64,000 nucleotides of DNA from NCBI RefSeq assembly GCF_023065955.2, contig NW_026622974.1:37356718-37420717 (forward strand), in the 5' to 3' direction. Positions 22,603 through 34,280 of this stretch are shown piece after piece. Position numbers and translations under genes: made by a program. A model generated the notes under the pieces. That model was not told the origin of the DNA. It was given only the letters and a program-made list of their open reading frames with translations, and ran no database searches. How positions within the stretch are numbered: position 1 is the stretch's first letter; every line of letters starts with the position of its first letter. Source of the stretch: Ursus arctos. Lineage: Eukaryota > Chordata > Mammalia > Carnivora > Ursidae.

Positions 22603-25134
22603 CATAGTTTATTTTTGCTTTTGTTTCCCTTGCCTCAGGAGATGTGTCTAGTAAGAAGTTGCTACGGCCGATGTCAAAGAGGTTACTGCCTGTGTTCTCC
22701 TCTAGGAAGTGGTTTTCTGTCTCACATTTAGGTCTTTCATCCATTTTGAATTTATTTTTGTGTATGGTTTAAGAGACTGATTCAATTTCGTTCTTTTGCA
22801 TGTTGCTCTCCAGTTTTCCCAACACCATTTGTTGAAGAGACTATCTTTTTTCTATTGGATATTCTTTCTTGCTTTGTTGAAGTTTAATTGACCACGTAGC
22901 TATGGGTTCATTTCTGGGTTTTCTATTCTGTTCCATTGCTCTATGTATCTGTTTTTGTGCCAGTACCATACTGTTTTGATGACTACAGCTTTGTAATATA
23001 ACTTAAAGTCTGGAATTGTGATGCCTCCAGTCTTGATTTTCTTTTTCAAGGTTGCTTTGCTATTTGGGGTCTTTTATAGTTCCATACAAATTTTTGGATT
23101 GTTTGTTCTAGCTCTGTGAAAAATGCAGTTGGTATTTTGATAGGGATTACATTTAATATGTAGATTGCTTTGGGTAATATGGACATTTTAATAATATTTG
23201 TTCTTCCGGTCCATTAGCATGGAATGTTTTTCCATTTCTTTGCATCATCTTCAATTTCTTTCATAAGTGTTCTATAGTTTTCAGAGTACAGATCTTTTAC
23301 CTCTTTGGTTATGTTAATTCCTAGGTATCTTATGGTTTTTGGTGCAATTGTAAATGGGATTGGTTCCTGGATTTCTCTTTCTGCTGCTACATTATTGGTG
23401 TATAGAAATCCAACAGATTTCTGTTTGTTGATTTTGTATCCTGTGACTTTACTGAATTCATGTATCAGTTCTAGCAACTTTTTGGTGGAGTCTTTTGGGT
23501 TTTCTATGAAAGAGTATCATGTCATCTGCAAATAGTGGAAGTTTGACTTCTTCCTTGCCAATTTGGATGCCTTTTATTTCTTTTTGTTGTCTGATTGCTG
23601 AGGATAGGACTTCCAGTACTATGTTAAATAACAAAGGTGAGAGTGGATATCTCTCTTGTTACTGACCATAGTAGAAAAGCTCTCAGTTTTTCCCCATTGA
23701 GGATGATATTAGCTATGGGTGTTTGGTGCTTTTTAATATTTTCTTTCTTTTTGTTGAAATTTTTACTTTTTTTCATGCATTGTTCTCTTGACCTTTGTGA
23801 GTATGTTTATGAACGTTATTTTGAACTCTCCATCAGGTAAAGCACGTATCTCTGTTTCAGTAAGATCTGTTGCTGGAGTTATATCTTATTCTTTTGTTTG
23901 AAACATATTCCTCTGTTTCTTCACTTTCCCTAATTCTCTGTGTGGTTTTTGTTTATAATATAAACAGCCACTACTCACAGTCTTAACAGAGTGGTCTCAT
24001 GTAGGAGATAAACTTTATTATTCAGCCTGGCTCCTGCTCCTGGTTGTCTCTCAACCCTTTGATTGTCCAAGCTACCTTCTTTGTTTTTGGTAGTTGAGGG
24101 TGTACCAAGAGCTGTTAGAATCCCACAGGGGAGGACTACATCAGCAACTAGATGCAGGTTAGTTAGAAGGTGGAACCTCAGCAACAGCTGGGAACATATG
24201 TAGATGGGCCCTTCCTGGAAGAAACTGGGAAGTGGGCATTTTCCTGCTCCCTTTGCACTCACTGGACCTGGGTATATAGCTATGAAAGGTTCTCCTGAGC
24301 CTCTTAAGAACTTCTTTCTTTGCTAAAGTTTTGTGGGAAAGCTGAATAGAAGCCCTGTTGCCTAAAAGCCAGGCAGTCTGGTGGCTTGTCCCTCAGGTGG
24401 CCAGGTGTGTGTCAAGTTTTTCCAGGGAAATACTGGCCACTTGGATTAGGCTAGAGGAAGAGAGCAGGAAGACACCAGCTTCCTTTGTGTCCATGGAGGA
24501 TTTTAGTCAGCCACTAGATGTAAGCTGAATTAGAAGCCTGATCCTTAGGCATCATCTTTTAAAGTATGTAAATAAGCCCCATTCAGGGAAAGACTAGGAG
24601 GTGGATGATTTTGCCTGTTCCCTCTGGCTGAGCTGTGGTGAGTGCTGTGTGCCCATTAAGAATTGCTTTTTTGTTTGCTACAGTCTTATGGGCCTCCCGT
24701 ACGCAAGCCCTATTGGCTTTCAGAGCTAGGTGTTTTGGGGCCTGGTTCTTTTGGAGGGAATCTTAAATACTGTGGTGCTAGATGCAAGGTCCAAACCCTT
24801 TGCTCCCCAGGAGGAAGTGGAGTGTTGATGGTATAGTGAGTGCCTTGCCTGCTGTGTGTTTTATGGTGAGTGTGTGTCTCAGCCTTTCCTACCCATTTTG
24901 ATGTGGATATATTCTCTTCACCCAATGTGTAAGAATCCCTCAGGTAGTTTCTGGATTTCTGTCAGAGGGAATTTCTGCACGTATAGCTGTACATTTGGTG
25001 TACCCATGGGAGGATGGAAGTTCAGGAGCCTTCAATGTCATCATTTTAAAGACCACCCTTTCAGTATTTCTTGATATTGGACATTCTGGGTCAATTTTTC
25101 TTAAGTATTATGCCCTCTCATTATATATTATAAT

Positions 25135-25344
25135 TTTTAGAAAAAGATTTATTTATTTATTTATTTATTTGGCAGAGAGGAAGAGAGAGAGAGAGAACAC
25201 AAGCAAGGGGAATGGCAGAGGGAGAAGGAAAAACAGGCCCCCCACTGAGCAGGGAGCCTGATGTGGGGCTTGATCCCAGGACCCCGGGATCATGACCTGA
25301 ACCGAAAGCAGCTGCTTAACCGACTGAGCCACCCAAGCACCCCC
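25135..25344 (-). mobile_element. SINEC, reverse
   Basis: (ATTT)n tail, 'ggcagagaggaagagagagag' body, and antisense head to GAGCCACCCAAGCACCCC. Confidence 0.9.
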
Positions 25345-25540
25345 AAATTTTTTTCTTTTTTTTTTATTTCAGGAAAGTTTTTTTCAATTATATATTTTAG
25401 TCTTTGTTTTGTTCTCTTGCTTTGGTTTTGTTCTTTGGTGATTCCTGTGATAGGTATGTTATAGGAGTCTTTGCTTTCTTCTATGTTTTTTCATTTACTA
25501 ATCACGTTTATTTCCTTCTTAATTTATTTATTTTTATTTT

Positions 25541-25742
25541 TTTGAAGATTTATTTATTTATTTTAGAGAGAGAAACCATGAAAGCATGGGGGGAGGGGCA
25601 AAGGGAGAGCAAGAGAGAGTCCCTAGCAGACTCCACACTGGGTCCAGAGCCGGCCATTGGGTTCAATCCCACGACCCTGAGATCACGACCTGAGCTGAAA
25701 CCAAGAGTGAGACACAGAACTGATTGCACCATTCAGGTGCCC
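25541..25742 (-). mobile_element. SINEC, reverse
   Basis: 'gaagatttatttatttattttagagagag' to ACCATTCAGGTGCCCC. Diverged head. Confidence 0.88.
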
Positions 25743-25821
25743 CAGTTTTTTGGGTTTTTTTGTTTTTGTTTTTTTACTCTTTAAAAATGCTATCCTTTCT
25801 ACTCATTTTTCTTAAGTCACT

Positions 25822-25982
25822 ATTTTTTTTAGGGTGGGAGGGGCAGAAGGAGAGAGAGAATCTTAAGCGGCTCCGTGCCCAGTGCAGAGCCCTACAGGAG
25901 GCTTGATCTCACAACCCTGGGATCATGACCCCAGCAAAATCAAGAGTCAGATACTTAACTGACTGAGCCACCCAGGCACCCC
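25822..25982 (-). mobile_element. SINEC, reverse, short
   Basis: T run, GGGTGGGAGGGGCAGAAGG body, GAGCCACCCAGGCACCCC. TSD TCTTAAGTCACT at 25810-25821 and 25983-25994 is exact. Confidence 0.93.
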
Positions 25983-27031
25983 TCTTAAGTCACTGTCTGT
26001 TTTTTGTTCACTCTTATATTCCAGTTTAGTATTCATTTCTGAAATATCTTCTTTTATTTTTAATTCTTTTCTGAGTTTTATCAACCTCATTTGTGAGTTT
26101 TTCTAATTCTATGCTGTTCTTTCATACTTTAGCATATTTTAGCTCACTTTGAAATAGCAGAACACAGTTTCATCTCTTTTGTGAGCTTTCAACATCTATG
26201 GGCATGGTATTCTACTTCTTATCCTCCTTTTTCTTGTATCTTTGTATGTATGAAATTTGACCTTGATTGTTTTCTGTTAATTTTTGTGAAAAGTTCATCT
26301 ACCTGACCTTTTAAAGTAGGCTGTTGCAGGATGGGTTTTCTAACTTCTTTGTTCTAGAGTTCCCTTCTCTGTTACCCCTGTGAAGTGTTAAAAAATATGA
26401 TGGCTTATTTTTTGAACTCTCTGTATTCTATTCCCCTTCCCAATTTTTACCTGAATCTTCTCTTTCCTTTGTCTCTACTGTCACTATGCTGCTCAGTTTG
26501 GTTCTTACCTCAGATGTTTTCCTCAGTGTGGGGCTATACTTGAGAGATCCTTCAGCTGGTTAGTCTTGAGAGATAATGGTCAAGACTGTTCCACCCCCTT
26601 CAGACCTTAATATGGACCACTGATGTTAGAGTGTATAAAAGCCTTCCTAGTTTCAGCTGCTATTATTAAATTGACCCCTGAACTTTTCAGTGAACACCTC
26701 TTGGCTTTTTTGGGTGGTTCTCAGGTCAATCAGCTGCATTTTGCTTCTCTTTATTTCCCTCTGTTACTGGTACTGTGCAGCTCTTGTAGTTGTTGGTTTT
26801 ATGCCCACATTTTGTGTTTTGTAGGGCTACCTTTAACCTGGTTTTGTTTTAGATATTGTCCATGGGCTTTTTGTATTGATACATTAATTGCTTTATCTGT
26901 TTCTATGGTGAGATTTGGGAAGATCCCAAAACTATGTTGGTTCTGTTGGCATTTTCCAGAATCCTGTATGATTTGTATTAAAACAATAAAAAAAACCCCA
27001 TGCTTATGGCTTCTATTGCCTACAATTATTA

Positions 27032-27418
27032 TATTAGTTTGTTTGGGCTGCTGTCACAAAGTATCACAGATTGGATGGTTTAAACAACAGAAATTTATTT
27101 TCCATTGTGAGAAGTCCAAGATCAAGGTGTTGGTAGCACTGGCATCTTATGAGGGGTGTGAAGGAAGATTCTGTTCCAGGTATGGATGACTATCTTCTCC
27201 TTATGTCTATGTATTGGCTCCTGTCCATTTGTGTCTGTGTCCAAATTTCCTCTCCTTACAAGGACACCAATCATATTGGATTATGGTCCACTCTAATGAC
27301 CTTTTTTAAACTCAATATCTCTTTGAAAACCTTATGTCCAAATGCAGTCACATTCTGAGGTATTAGAGGTTAAGATTTGAACATATAAATTTGGGGGGAC
27401 ACAGTTCATTCCTGTCAA
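27032..27418 (-). mobile_element. MLT1 (MaLR) solo LTR, reverse
   Basis: Antisense landmarks in order: 'tattagtttgtttgggctgctgtcac', 'ggtttaaacaacagaaatttatttt', 'ccaagatcaaggtgttgg', 'ggacaccaatcatattgga', 'aatgaccttttttaaactcaatat', 'gggggacacagttcattcctg'. Confidence 0.85.
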
Positions 27419-27795
27419 TTATGTATGTCTTAATGACTCAAAGATCTGTAACCATATCTCTTGTCTAGACTCCTTTTTTGAGCTTCAGACAATATAGCCC
27501 AATAAATACCTTTTGGACAGGTCCACTTTCATTCCATGTGTATGCTCTCAGTGGTTAGCACAGTTAATTGGATGACTAAGTCACCTAGTAGGCAGTTGGA
27601 TATGTGGTCCTGCAACACTTTAGACATAACCTGTCCGCAGTTGTACTCATTTTCTTTTCCTTCAACTTGCTATTCTCTTTGCCTTCATTATCTTGATAAG
27701 TGGCATGGGTATGGTCACTTAGTTTTCCAATTCAGAAATCTGGGGTTATTATAAACTCTTCTCTCTTACATGCCATCTTTAAAGAGTCATGAAAT
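27419..27795. other. Single-copy DNA, no gene seen
   Basis: No recognisable repeat or exon. A 72-codon plus frame at 27536-27754 has no family features. Confidence 0.35.
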
Positions 27796-27796
27796 T

Positions 27797-27813
27797 TTTA
27801 AGATTATTTATTT

Positions 27814-27844
<31 letters not shown>

Positions 27845-28005
27845 AGAGCATGAGAAGGGGGAGGGGCAGAGGGAGAGAGAGAATCCTGACGCAAACTCCC
27901 CATGGAGCCCGATGTGGGGCTTAATCCCAGGACTCTGAGATCATGACCTGAGCTGAAATTAACAGCCGGCCACCACTTAACAGACTGAGCCGCCCAGGCA
28001 CCCCA
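27797..28005 (-). mobile_element. SINEC, reverse
   Basis: 'ttaagattatttatttgagagagag' to GAGCCGCCCAGGCACCCC. TSD AGAGTCATGAAATT / AGATTCATGAAATT (27783 and 28006). Confidence 0.92.
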
Positions 28006-28149
28006 AGATTCATGAAATTCTTTAGTTTCTATTTCCTTAACATTTTTCTTATCTATCCCTTTTTCTCCACCTGTGATTACCAATGTCTTGATTCAGAGCC
28101 CCTCTTTATCTCTTACTAGAATCACCCCCCTTTAAATTAACTTTGAATT

Positions 28150-28670
28150 TATTTATTTAGGAATTGGCAATAAACTCAAATGGTTTGAGATTCAAAAATT
28201 CTAGTGAAATGTCTATTCCCACTCCTATTTCTTATCTACCTGGCTCACCTCCCCAGAAGCAATTAATGTTATTGGTTACTAGGGTTTCTTTCCAGAGATA
28301 TTTTATGCATATGTGTTTTTTTCATGTACTGAATGTATATTAAAATCATGAAATACTTTTGTTTGTCTTTTTTACTTAAATCATGGCACACACTGCATGT
28401 TGTTCTGAAATTTTTGTTTTGTAGTTTAATAATAACTTTTGGAGATCATTTTATATCAGTACATAAAATATTTTTTTATAGCTTTCAATTATTTTATTTT
28501 CCGGATGACTATTGAACATTTAGGTGCCATGAATAACCTTGTATGTAGCTTTCTATACATGTGCAAGTGTACCCATAGGATAAATTCCTCCAAATGAAAT
28601 TGCTGAGTCAAATGTAGGTAGATTTTTAATGCTGACAGATGTTGTCAAATTGCCCTTCAATTTGTCTTTT
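28150..28670 (-). repeat. Ancient L1 3' region, reverse
   Basis: 'ttcaaaaattctagtgaaatgtctattcccactcc', 'ctccccagaagcaattaatgttattggttac', 'tttccagagatattttatgcatat', 'gtgtacccataggataaattcctccaaatgaaattgctgagtcaaa' match the order of old L1 3' ends. Confidence 0.65.
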
Positions 28671-29160
28671 GCAGTAGTCTTTTGACTGATCTCTCTACTT
28701 TGAATTCACCCTCTGTGATGCTGCCAGAGGCGACTGCTAAAATGAGACTCTAATTGTGTTACTGTGCTTCTTAAAACTCATCAGTGACTCCCAGTTACTT
28801 ACCAGAAAGACCCAAACTCCTTGGTATGGAAACTATAACCCTCCTTTTTGGCTATTTGCTTATTTGGTTAGGCTCACTTTTCATCATTTCCCTCTGGTTA
28901 AAATAGTTCTTGTTTCTCATAGGAGCTGTGCCTCATGCCTCTGTACAGGACATGCTATTTCCTCTGCTTGGAATACCTGCTCATCCTTCAAAACTCAGTT
29001 TTGTTGCCTCCTACTCTGATGGAGTAGAACACACTTTGATTCTTGCTATCATAGAGCCAGGTACCTATCTCTAAAATCACCCTGTTTCACTGAATAGTAA
29101 TTACCTGTTCATATCCATCTCTCTCAGCCTGTCAGCTAAGTAGCTAATTGACGGCAAGCA
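28671..29160 (+). repeat. L2 fragment, forward
   Basis: 'tgtgatgctgccagaggcgactgc', 'ctcatcagtgactcccagttact', 'tatttcctctgcttggaatacctgctcatccttcaaaactcag' is the L2 3' half. The 87-codon frame at 28756-29019 is a relic within it. Confidence 0.7.
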
Positions 29161-29449
29161 AAGAAAATATAAAAGGAATACAGAACCTGGTCAGGTAATC
29201 AGGAGATTCACTGAATCTAATCAACGAATGAAGGAGATCAGCTGTAGCCCCAGGTGAGGTAAAGCATACCATCTGCCCAAATAAGATGATTAAAAAAAGA
29301 ATTTATGATGAAAATTGGGTACAGGTGAAATGTGAAAGACACCCAGGGGAAGCATAGCATCAATATGTCCAGCTGCCTTTCCCATCTCTCCTGCTCACTT
29401 TAACTCCAGCAATATCAGACTATGGTATATAATTGTTCCTTAGACTAAC
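29161..29449. other. Single-copy DNA, no feature seen
   Basis: No recognisable repeat or exon. Confidence 0.35.
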
Positions 29450-29675
29450 CATACTGTTTTTACATGTCGTCCTTTCTGCTTAGAACATCCTTATTTATTT
29501 TAGCTGCATTTTTCTCACTATTCAATCTTACAGTGCTGTAATTCACTTATTTGTATACCTATTGGCTTTGCCTAGCAAGACTAAGAACACTTTAAGGGCA
29601 GAATTATGTCCTATTCAGTATCTCCAGGGCAGTGTTTCAGACATAGTAGTTGCTCAAAAATGTTTGTTCAGCTCA
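29450..29675 (+). repeat. L2 3'-end fragment, forward
   Basis: 'gactaagaacactttaagggcagaattatgtcctattcagtatctccagggcagtgtttcagacatagtagttgctcaaaaatgtttgttca' is the terminal L2 block ('aggacaggg..tttgtgtccccag..cacatagtagg..caataaa'). Confidence 0.75.
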
Positions 29676-29714
29676 GTTGACCTTGTGCTCTGTTTGTCAT
29701 CTATAGTATAATCC

Positions 29715-29935
29715 AGCAGCCAAAGGCATGGGCTTGCAATCAGACTGCTAGTTATTGAAGCGGGCTCTATCACTTGTTAGTTGTGTGAACTTGGAGAAGC
29801 TACTGAACTGCTTCAGTGCCTCAATTTCTTCATGTCTAAACTAGAGATATTAGAATTTACCTCATAGGGTTGCAGTAAGAAAGGAAATAACCATATGTGT
29901 TTACACATTTAAGGATACAGCTAGCTGTATCAAAT
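29715..29935 (+). repeat. MIR SINE, forward
   Basis: 'gcatgggcttgcaatcagactg', 'cacttgttagttgtgtgaacttgg', 'cttcagtgcctcaatttcttcatgt', 'acctcatagggttgcagtaaga' are the conserved MIR blocks in order. Confidence 0.88.
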
Positions 29936-30381
29936 AATTTCTTTGATCAGTTTTATTAAAAGCAGTGCCCAGATTCCAAAAGTCACTCCTCATGTCCTTG
30001 GTATTAATGCCAACTCCAGATTCCTTGTTCTGGACTCTTTAGATGCTGCTTACTTGCCTCTCCCTACCAACCTGATGTTGATCCCTGGCAACATCCTTGA
30101 GTGGATCATTACTCATTTGGCATACAATCACTTAGAAAAGGAAGCAGTGTTCATCAAGATTGAGGAGGATTTATTAGGAACTAGTGATGGCAAATGAGTC
30201 TTAATCCCACTTTTTTAGAGAGGATTATTAGGCTCACACCTCAGGAGACTGATGGATTCCAAAAAGGATTTGAGGTAGTTACTTAAAAACACACAGAAAA
30301 GAAAAATAAATAAAATATCAGAGGGAAAGAAAACTTAGGATGGAGTACTCAAAGTAAGGGGAGATGTTAGTTAATACATGA
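29936..30381. other. Single-copy DNA with an 84-codon open frame, function unknown
   Basis: An open frame at 29943-30197 (plus) has no recognisable domain or splice context. It is probably chance. The rest shows nothing. Confidence 0.3.
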
Positions 30382-30768
30382 TGTATTAGTTCCTAGGGCT
30401 GCCATTACAACATATCACAGACTGGGTGGTTTAAACAACAGCAATCTATTTTCTTATAGTTCTGGAGGCTAGAAATCTGAGATCAAGGTGCAAGCAGGGT
30501 TGGTTTCTTCTGAGGCCTCTCTCCTTGGCTTGTATATGGTTATCTTCTTGTGTCTTCACATGTTCTCTCTGTATATCTGTGTCTTAATCTTAATCTCCTC
30601 TTCTTGTGAGGACACCAATCATATTAGATTAGGACCCACCCTGATGACCTTGTCTTAACTTAATTATTTATTGAGAGATCCTATCTCAAATACATTAACA
30701 TTCTGAGGTACTGGGGTTAGGACTTCAGTATGTGAATTTTGGTGAGACATATTCAGCCCATAACACAC
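30382..30768 (-). mobile_element. MLT1 (MaLR) solo LTR, reverse
   Basis: 'tgtattagttcctagggctgccattacaac', 'cacagactgggtggtttaaacaacag', 'gttctggaggctagaaatctgagatcaaggtg', 'gaccttgtcttaacttaattat', 'attctgaggtactggggttaggacttcagtatgtgaa', ending 'ccataacaca'. A textbook antisense MLT1. Confidence 0.92.
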
Positions 30769-31790
30769 AGTACACTATAGCATAAGATTCTGTCTAGTTG
30801 CAAGAAGAGAGCCATACATTTGGTTCTATTATTCCTAAAAGCAAAGAGAAATAAAAAGCTGGGGGGATAAAATCACTTAAAATCGTCACCATATCACCAC
30901 TCATTTGACCTAAGACTTAATGATGACACTGATAACAGGGGCTGAGAATTCTAGACAGAGGGCCCAAAGGCCCAAAGATGGGAAAGAATTTGGCTCAAGT
31001 ATAATAAAAGAAAGATGGGCCAGGTCAGGCAGATTTGGTGAGACATTTTAGATTTCATTCTAGTTGGCATGGAAAGGCTTTGGAAGGTTTTAAGCTGGGG
31101 GCAACATGATATAATTCATGTTTTAAAAATAATAAATGACTACTGAAGAAAGACTGGATGGATATATGTACAAATGGGCAAGAGTGGCAGCAGTAAGACC
31201 AGCAACAGTGCTACTCAAAGTGCTGGTCTGCAAAGAGATAAAGAACATGCATCAATGCATCCCTTCTATCATCAAGGAAATCTTCCTGTGGGAAAAAAGT
31301 TGTTAGCTGCACTAAACAAATGCTTAGTGAAGTAGTTGATTTTCATTTTGGTGCAAGTTTCTTACATTGTTGTGGATTAAAAACAAGCATTTCTTGCCTG
31401 TGGACCTCACTTTGAGTTACACCTCCAAGGCTATTGCAGTAGTCCAGGTTAGAGATAACAGTTGTTGGGACTAGCATGATAATGGTAGAGATGGTAAGAA
31501 GCGGGCACATTAGGGCTCTATCATGGTGGCAGAAATGATGGAACTTGATTAATTTTATTGGAGTAGAAGAAAGAGGAATGCAGAATAGCTCTCAAATTTG
31601 GAACTTGATTAAGAGGGTGGGTGGTAGTATTATTTACTGAGTTAGAGAAGAGTAGGAGAGGAGCAGGGTCAATGGGGGAAAATCAAATGTTGTTGTGAAC
31701 ATGTCATATTGGAGAAGCCTGTTATATATTTCAGAGATGTCAGGCAAACAGTCTTGAGTTCCAGAGAGAGGTCAGGGGTTTACATTTTTA
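30769..31790 (+). repeat. Ancient mammalian repeat (family not assigned)
   Basis: 'agagggcccaaaggcccaaagatggg', 'agatttcattctagttggcatggaaaggctttggaaggttttaagctgggg.caacatgatat', 'caaggctattgcagtagtccaggttagagataac' follow a well-known old repeat. Related pieces lie at 2930-3420, 7380-7560 and 17280-17390. Confidence 0.5.
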
Positions 31791-32398
31791 AAAAATTTTT
31801 GAAAAGCCAATTTGTTTACATAGTTCAAAAATCTAAATGTAAAATATGAAGTGCAAATTCTTTCCTCCATTCTTGTCCTGTATCTATCTAGTTCCCACAT
31901 TACTTTCTCCCCTCTTAGATTCTTATGTATACTCAAACATTTCTTTATGTTTATACAAGCATATACAAATACACATTCCTGTGTTCCCGTTTTATAAAGC
32001 AGTACTTATATTTATTGTTCTGCACTTTGCTTTTTTTCTCTTAGTGTATCTTGAGTTCTTTCTATAACACCATATAGCTTCTTCATTCTTTATTTAACAG
32101 TTGCCTAGTACTTGATCATATGGTTATTTATTTGACCATAATTTATTTATTTAACCAGTCTTCTATTAAAGGACATTAGGATTGGGGCGCCTGGGTGGCT
32201 CAGTCGGTTAAGCATCTACCTTCGGCTCAGGTCCTGATCTCAGGATCCTGGGATTGAGTCCCACAAGGGGCCCTGCACAGTGGGGAGTCTGCTTCTCTGT
32301 CTGCCCACCCCTCCCCCACCGGCTCTGCTCATGCTCACATAAGTAAATAAATAAATAAATAAGTAAAGTCTGAAAAATAAAAGGGGACGTTAGGATTA
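31791..32398 (-). repeat. Ancient L1 3' region, reverse, interrupted by a SINE
   Basis: 'tacatagttcaaaaatctaaatg', 'tctgcactttgctttttttctcttagtgtatcttgag', 'tgaccataatttatttatttaaccagtcttctattaaaggacat' are typical of old L1 3' ends. Compare 28150-28670. Confidence 0.65.
32184..32380 (+). mobile_element. SINEC, forward
   Basis: GGGGCGCCTGGGTGGCTCAG head and (AAAT)n tail. TSD AAAGGACATTAGGATT / AAAGGGGACGTTAGGATT on the two sides. Confidence 0.93.
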
Positions 32399-32775
32399 TC
32401 TTAGTCATCTTGGGCTGCTACAACAAAATACCATAACACGAATGGCTTAAACAACAGACATTTAATTCTCACAGTTGTGGTGGCTGGGAATTTCAAGATC
32501 AAGGTGCTGGTAGATTCAGTCCTTGATGAGGACTCTTTTTCTGGCTAGCCAATGACTACCTTCTCTATATTCTTACATTGTAAAGAGAGACGCTCTATTG
32601 TCTCTTTCTTTCTTAAAAGGGCACTAGTCCCATTATGGGGGTTCCACTCTCATGACCTCATCTAAACCTAAGTACCTCCCAAAGGCTACACCTCCTAACA
32701 CCATCACATTGAGAGTTCAGACTTCAACATAAGAATTTTGAGGGGACACACATTCAGGATGTTCACAGACATCCA
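32395..32775 (-). mobile_element. MLT1 (MaLR) solo LTR, reverse
   Basis: 'cttagtcatcttgggctgctacaacaaaataccataacac', 'aatggcttaaacaacagacatttaattctcacagttgtgg', 'ccactctcatgacctcatctaaacctaagtacctccc', 'attttgaggggacacacattcagg'. Confidence 0.9.
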
Positions 32776-32974
32776 TAACAAGGATAGTTTCCAACTAGAT
32801 AATTTTCAAGATCCCTTTTCAGTTGTAAGATTCATGATACTCTTTATTAAATGATTAGTCTCAGTAGTATCTCTTTCCTTCACCTCCTCCAAAAAGGATG
32901 TATAAATTGTGATCTTGTACTTCTATTTTTAACAAGTTATCTTTACAATTAGCTAACAAACACGTCAACATTTA

Positions 32975-33130
32975 TTATAACAAATATTTGTTGAGTATCA
33001 ACTAATAGTATGTGCCCATCACTCTTCTAGGTATAGGGGATATAACAATGAACAAAGATCTCTGTCATGAGCTTACATGGACAAGACTAAACAAGATAAA
33101 ATATATAATAGACACTGATGAGAACTAAGA
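32975..33130 (+). repeat. L2 fragment, forward
   Basis: 'tatttgttgagtatcaactaatagtatgtgcccatcactcttctaggtataggggatataacaatgaacaaagatc' is the L2 3' block. Confidence 0.7.
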
Positions 33131-33157
33131 AGAAAAATAAGAGAGCTAGGGAAGATG

Positions 33158-33610
33158 AGTGTGTGTGTATGTGTATGTGTGTGTGTGTTGGCATTTTAGA
33201 TAGAATGACCTTCACAATCCCTGGTGTCGGGAATGATACTCTAACTTTTTAGAAAGATCCTATTTACATGTCTTCTCTCTCTGGTTTACAGTGGTTTCTA
33301 GTATCTGGATTATGAGTTTTTTTGTTTTTTGTCTATTGCATTGTTGTAACATTCCTGTGAATCAAAGTCCCTGGTCTTGAGTTCCTATCCCAGAGAGGGC
33401 AATATGGCATTCCTCATATTCATTGCTCTCCTCTAATAAAACCCTGTGAGTTCTGTTTTTCCATCTGGGTTATCTGTTGAAAGGCCATTTTATAGTGATA
33501 TCAGGATAGATAGAATGGTGCTCAAGTAAAAACATTACTGCGAGGGAGTAAGGATGGTCTAAAGGTTGGAAAAATCCAACAGACTCAAAGTATTGTGATA
33601 AAGAAGTCTT
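33158..33610. other. Single-copy DNA with a short TG repeat
   Basis: A (TG)n stretch lies at 33158-33189. I do not recognise the remainder. Confidence 0.35.
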
Positions 33611-33809
33611 TTTTTTTTTTAAAGATTTTATTTATTTATTTGACAGAGATAGAGACAGCCAGCGAGAGAGGGAACACAAGCAGGGGGAGTGGGAGAGGAA
33701 GAAGCAGGCTCATAGCAGAGGAGCCTGATGTGGGGCTTGATCCCAGAACGCCAGGATCACGCCCTGAGCCGAAGGCAGACGCTTCACCGCTGTGCCACCC
33801 AGGCGCCCC
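33611..33809 (-). mobile_element. SINEC, reverse, young arctoid-type copy
   Basis: TTTTTTTTTAAAGATTTTATTTATT to GTGCCACCCAGGCGCCCC. Exact 17-bp TSD TGTGATAAAGAAGTCTT (33594-33610 and 33810-33826). Confidence 0.97.
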
Positions 33810-34109
33810 TGTGATAAAGAAGTCTTAAAAATTTAAAGTTGAAGTTAAAAATTTTTTTTATTATGTTATGTTAGTCACCATAGTCAAAGTTTTATTTCAA
33901 ATTTTCTGCAAGGGTAAAGGTCCCTTGTAGGTCAATTCAAAGATTCACCATTAGGACCATTTTATAGGAAAAGAGAATGATTATAGAATCCTTAGACTGG
34001 CTATATTTTGAAAAACTCTAGTTCACTAGAGGTCACTAGACTTTTCACTGGCAGTTAACTGGGTTAGAGGAGTGGAGTTTCATACAACAAGTCTTATTTT
34101 TAAAAATAT

Positions 34110-34280
34110 ACTAAATATAGGTTGAACATTTATGTATCCCAGGTGCTTTACACGTATTATCTCATTTCATCTATACAACCACTGAGGGAGGTAGAATAAT
34201 TCATACAAAGCCATATAGTGATGGAGAAGGGGTTGAACCCAGGTATTTCTGAGCCTGTGCTTTCCATTGCTATACCACTT
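34110..34280 (-). repeat. MIR SINE, reverse, with internal loss
   Basis: 'gctttacacgtattatctcatttcatctatacaaccactgagggaggtagaataat' and 'gttgaacccaggtatttctgagcctgtgctttcc.ttgctataccact' are the antisense MIR ends. Confidence 0.75.

Larger units (their letters stand above)
21173..23730 (-). mobile_element. Second L1, reverse, 5'-truncated (ORF2 C-terminal half)
   Basis: Begins again at the ORF2 3' end ('cacatgtgaatgaaatcatatggta', about 21213) and runs to 'gatgatattagctatggg' (about 23703). Broken ORF2 pieces are at 21547-21741, 21717-21929 and 23214-23477 (minus). The last encodes an ORF2 segment with IRYLGI. It carries an 85-bp nested L1 tail, a TG microsatellite and a SINE pair. Confidence 0.85.
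23731..26990 (-). repeat. L1 5' UTR-like region, reverse, with three SINEs
   Basis: 'gaactctccatcaggtaaagcac', 'tctgttgctggagttatatc', 'cctctgtttcttcactttccctaattctctgtgtgg', then GC-richer text including 'ggctttcagagctaggtgttttggggcctgg' and 'cctcccgtacgcaagccc' are phrases typical of antisense 5' regions of old L1s (compare 40800-42255). It probably belongs to the L1s on its left. ORFs within it are not coding. Boundaries are soft. Confidence 0.45.

Noticed and set aside
26623..27189. 188-codon plus-strand open frame
   Set aside because: It runs across L1-like 5' sequence and into an antisense MLT1 LTR, so it is a chance frame without a start context or domain.
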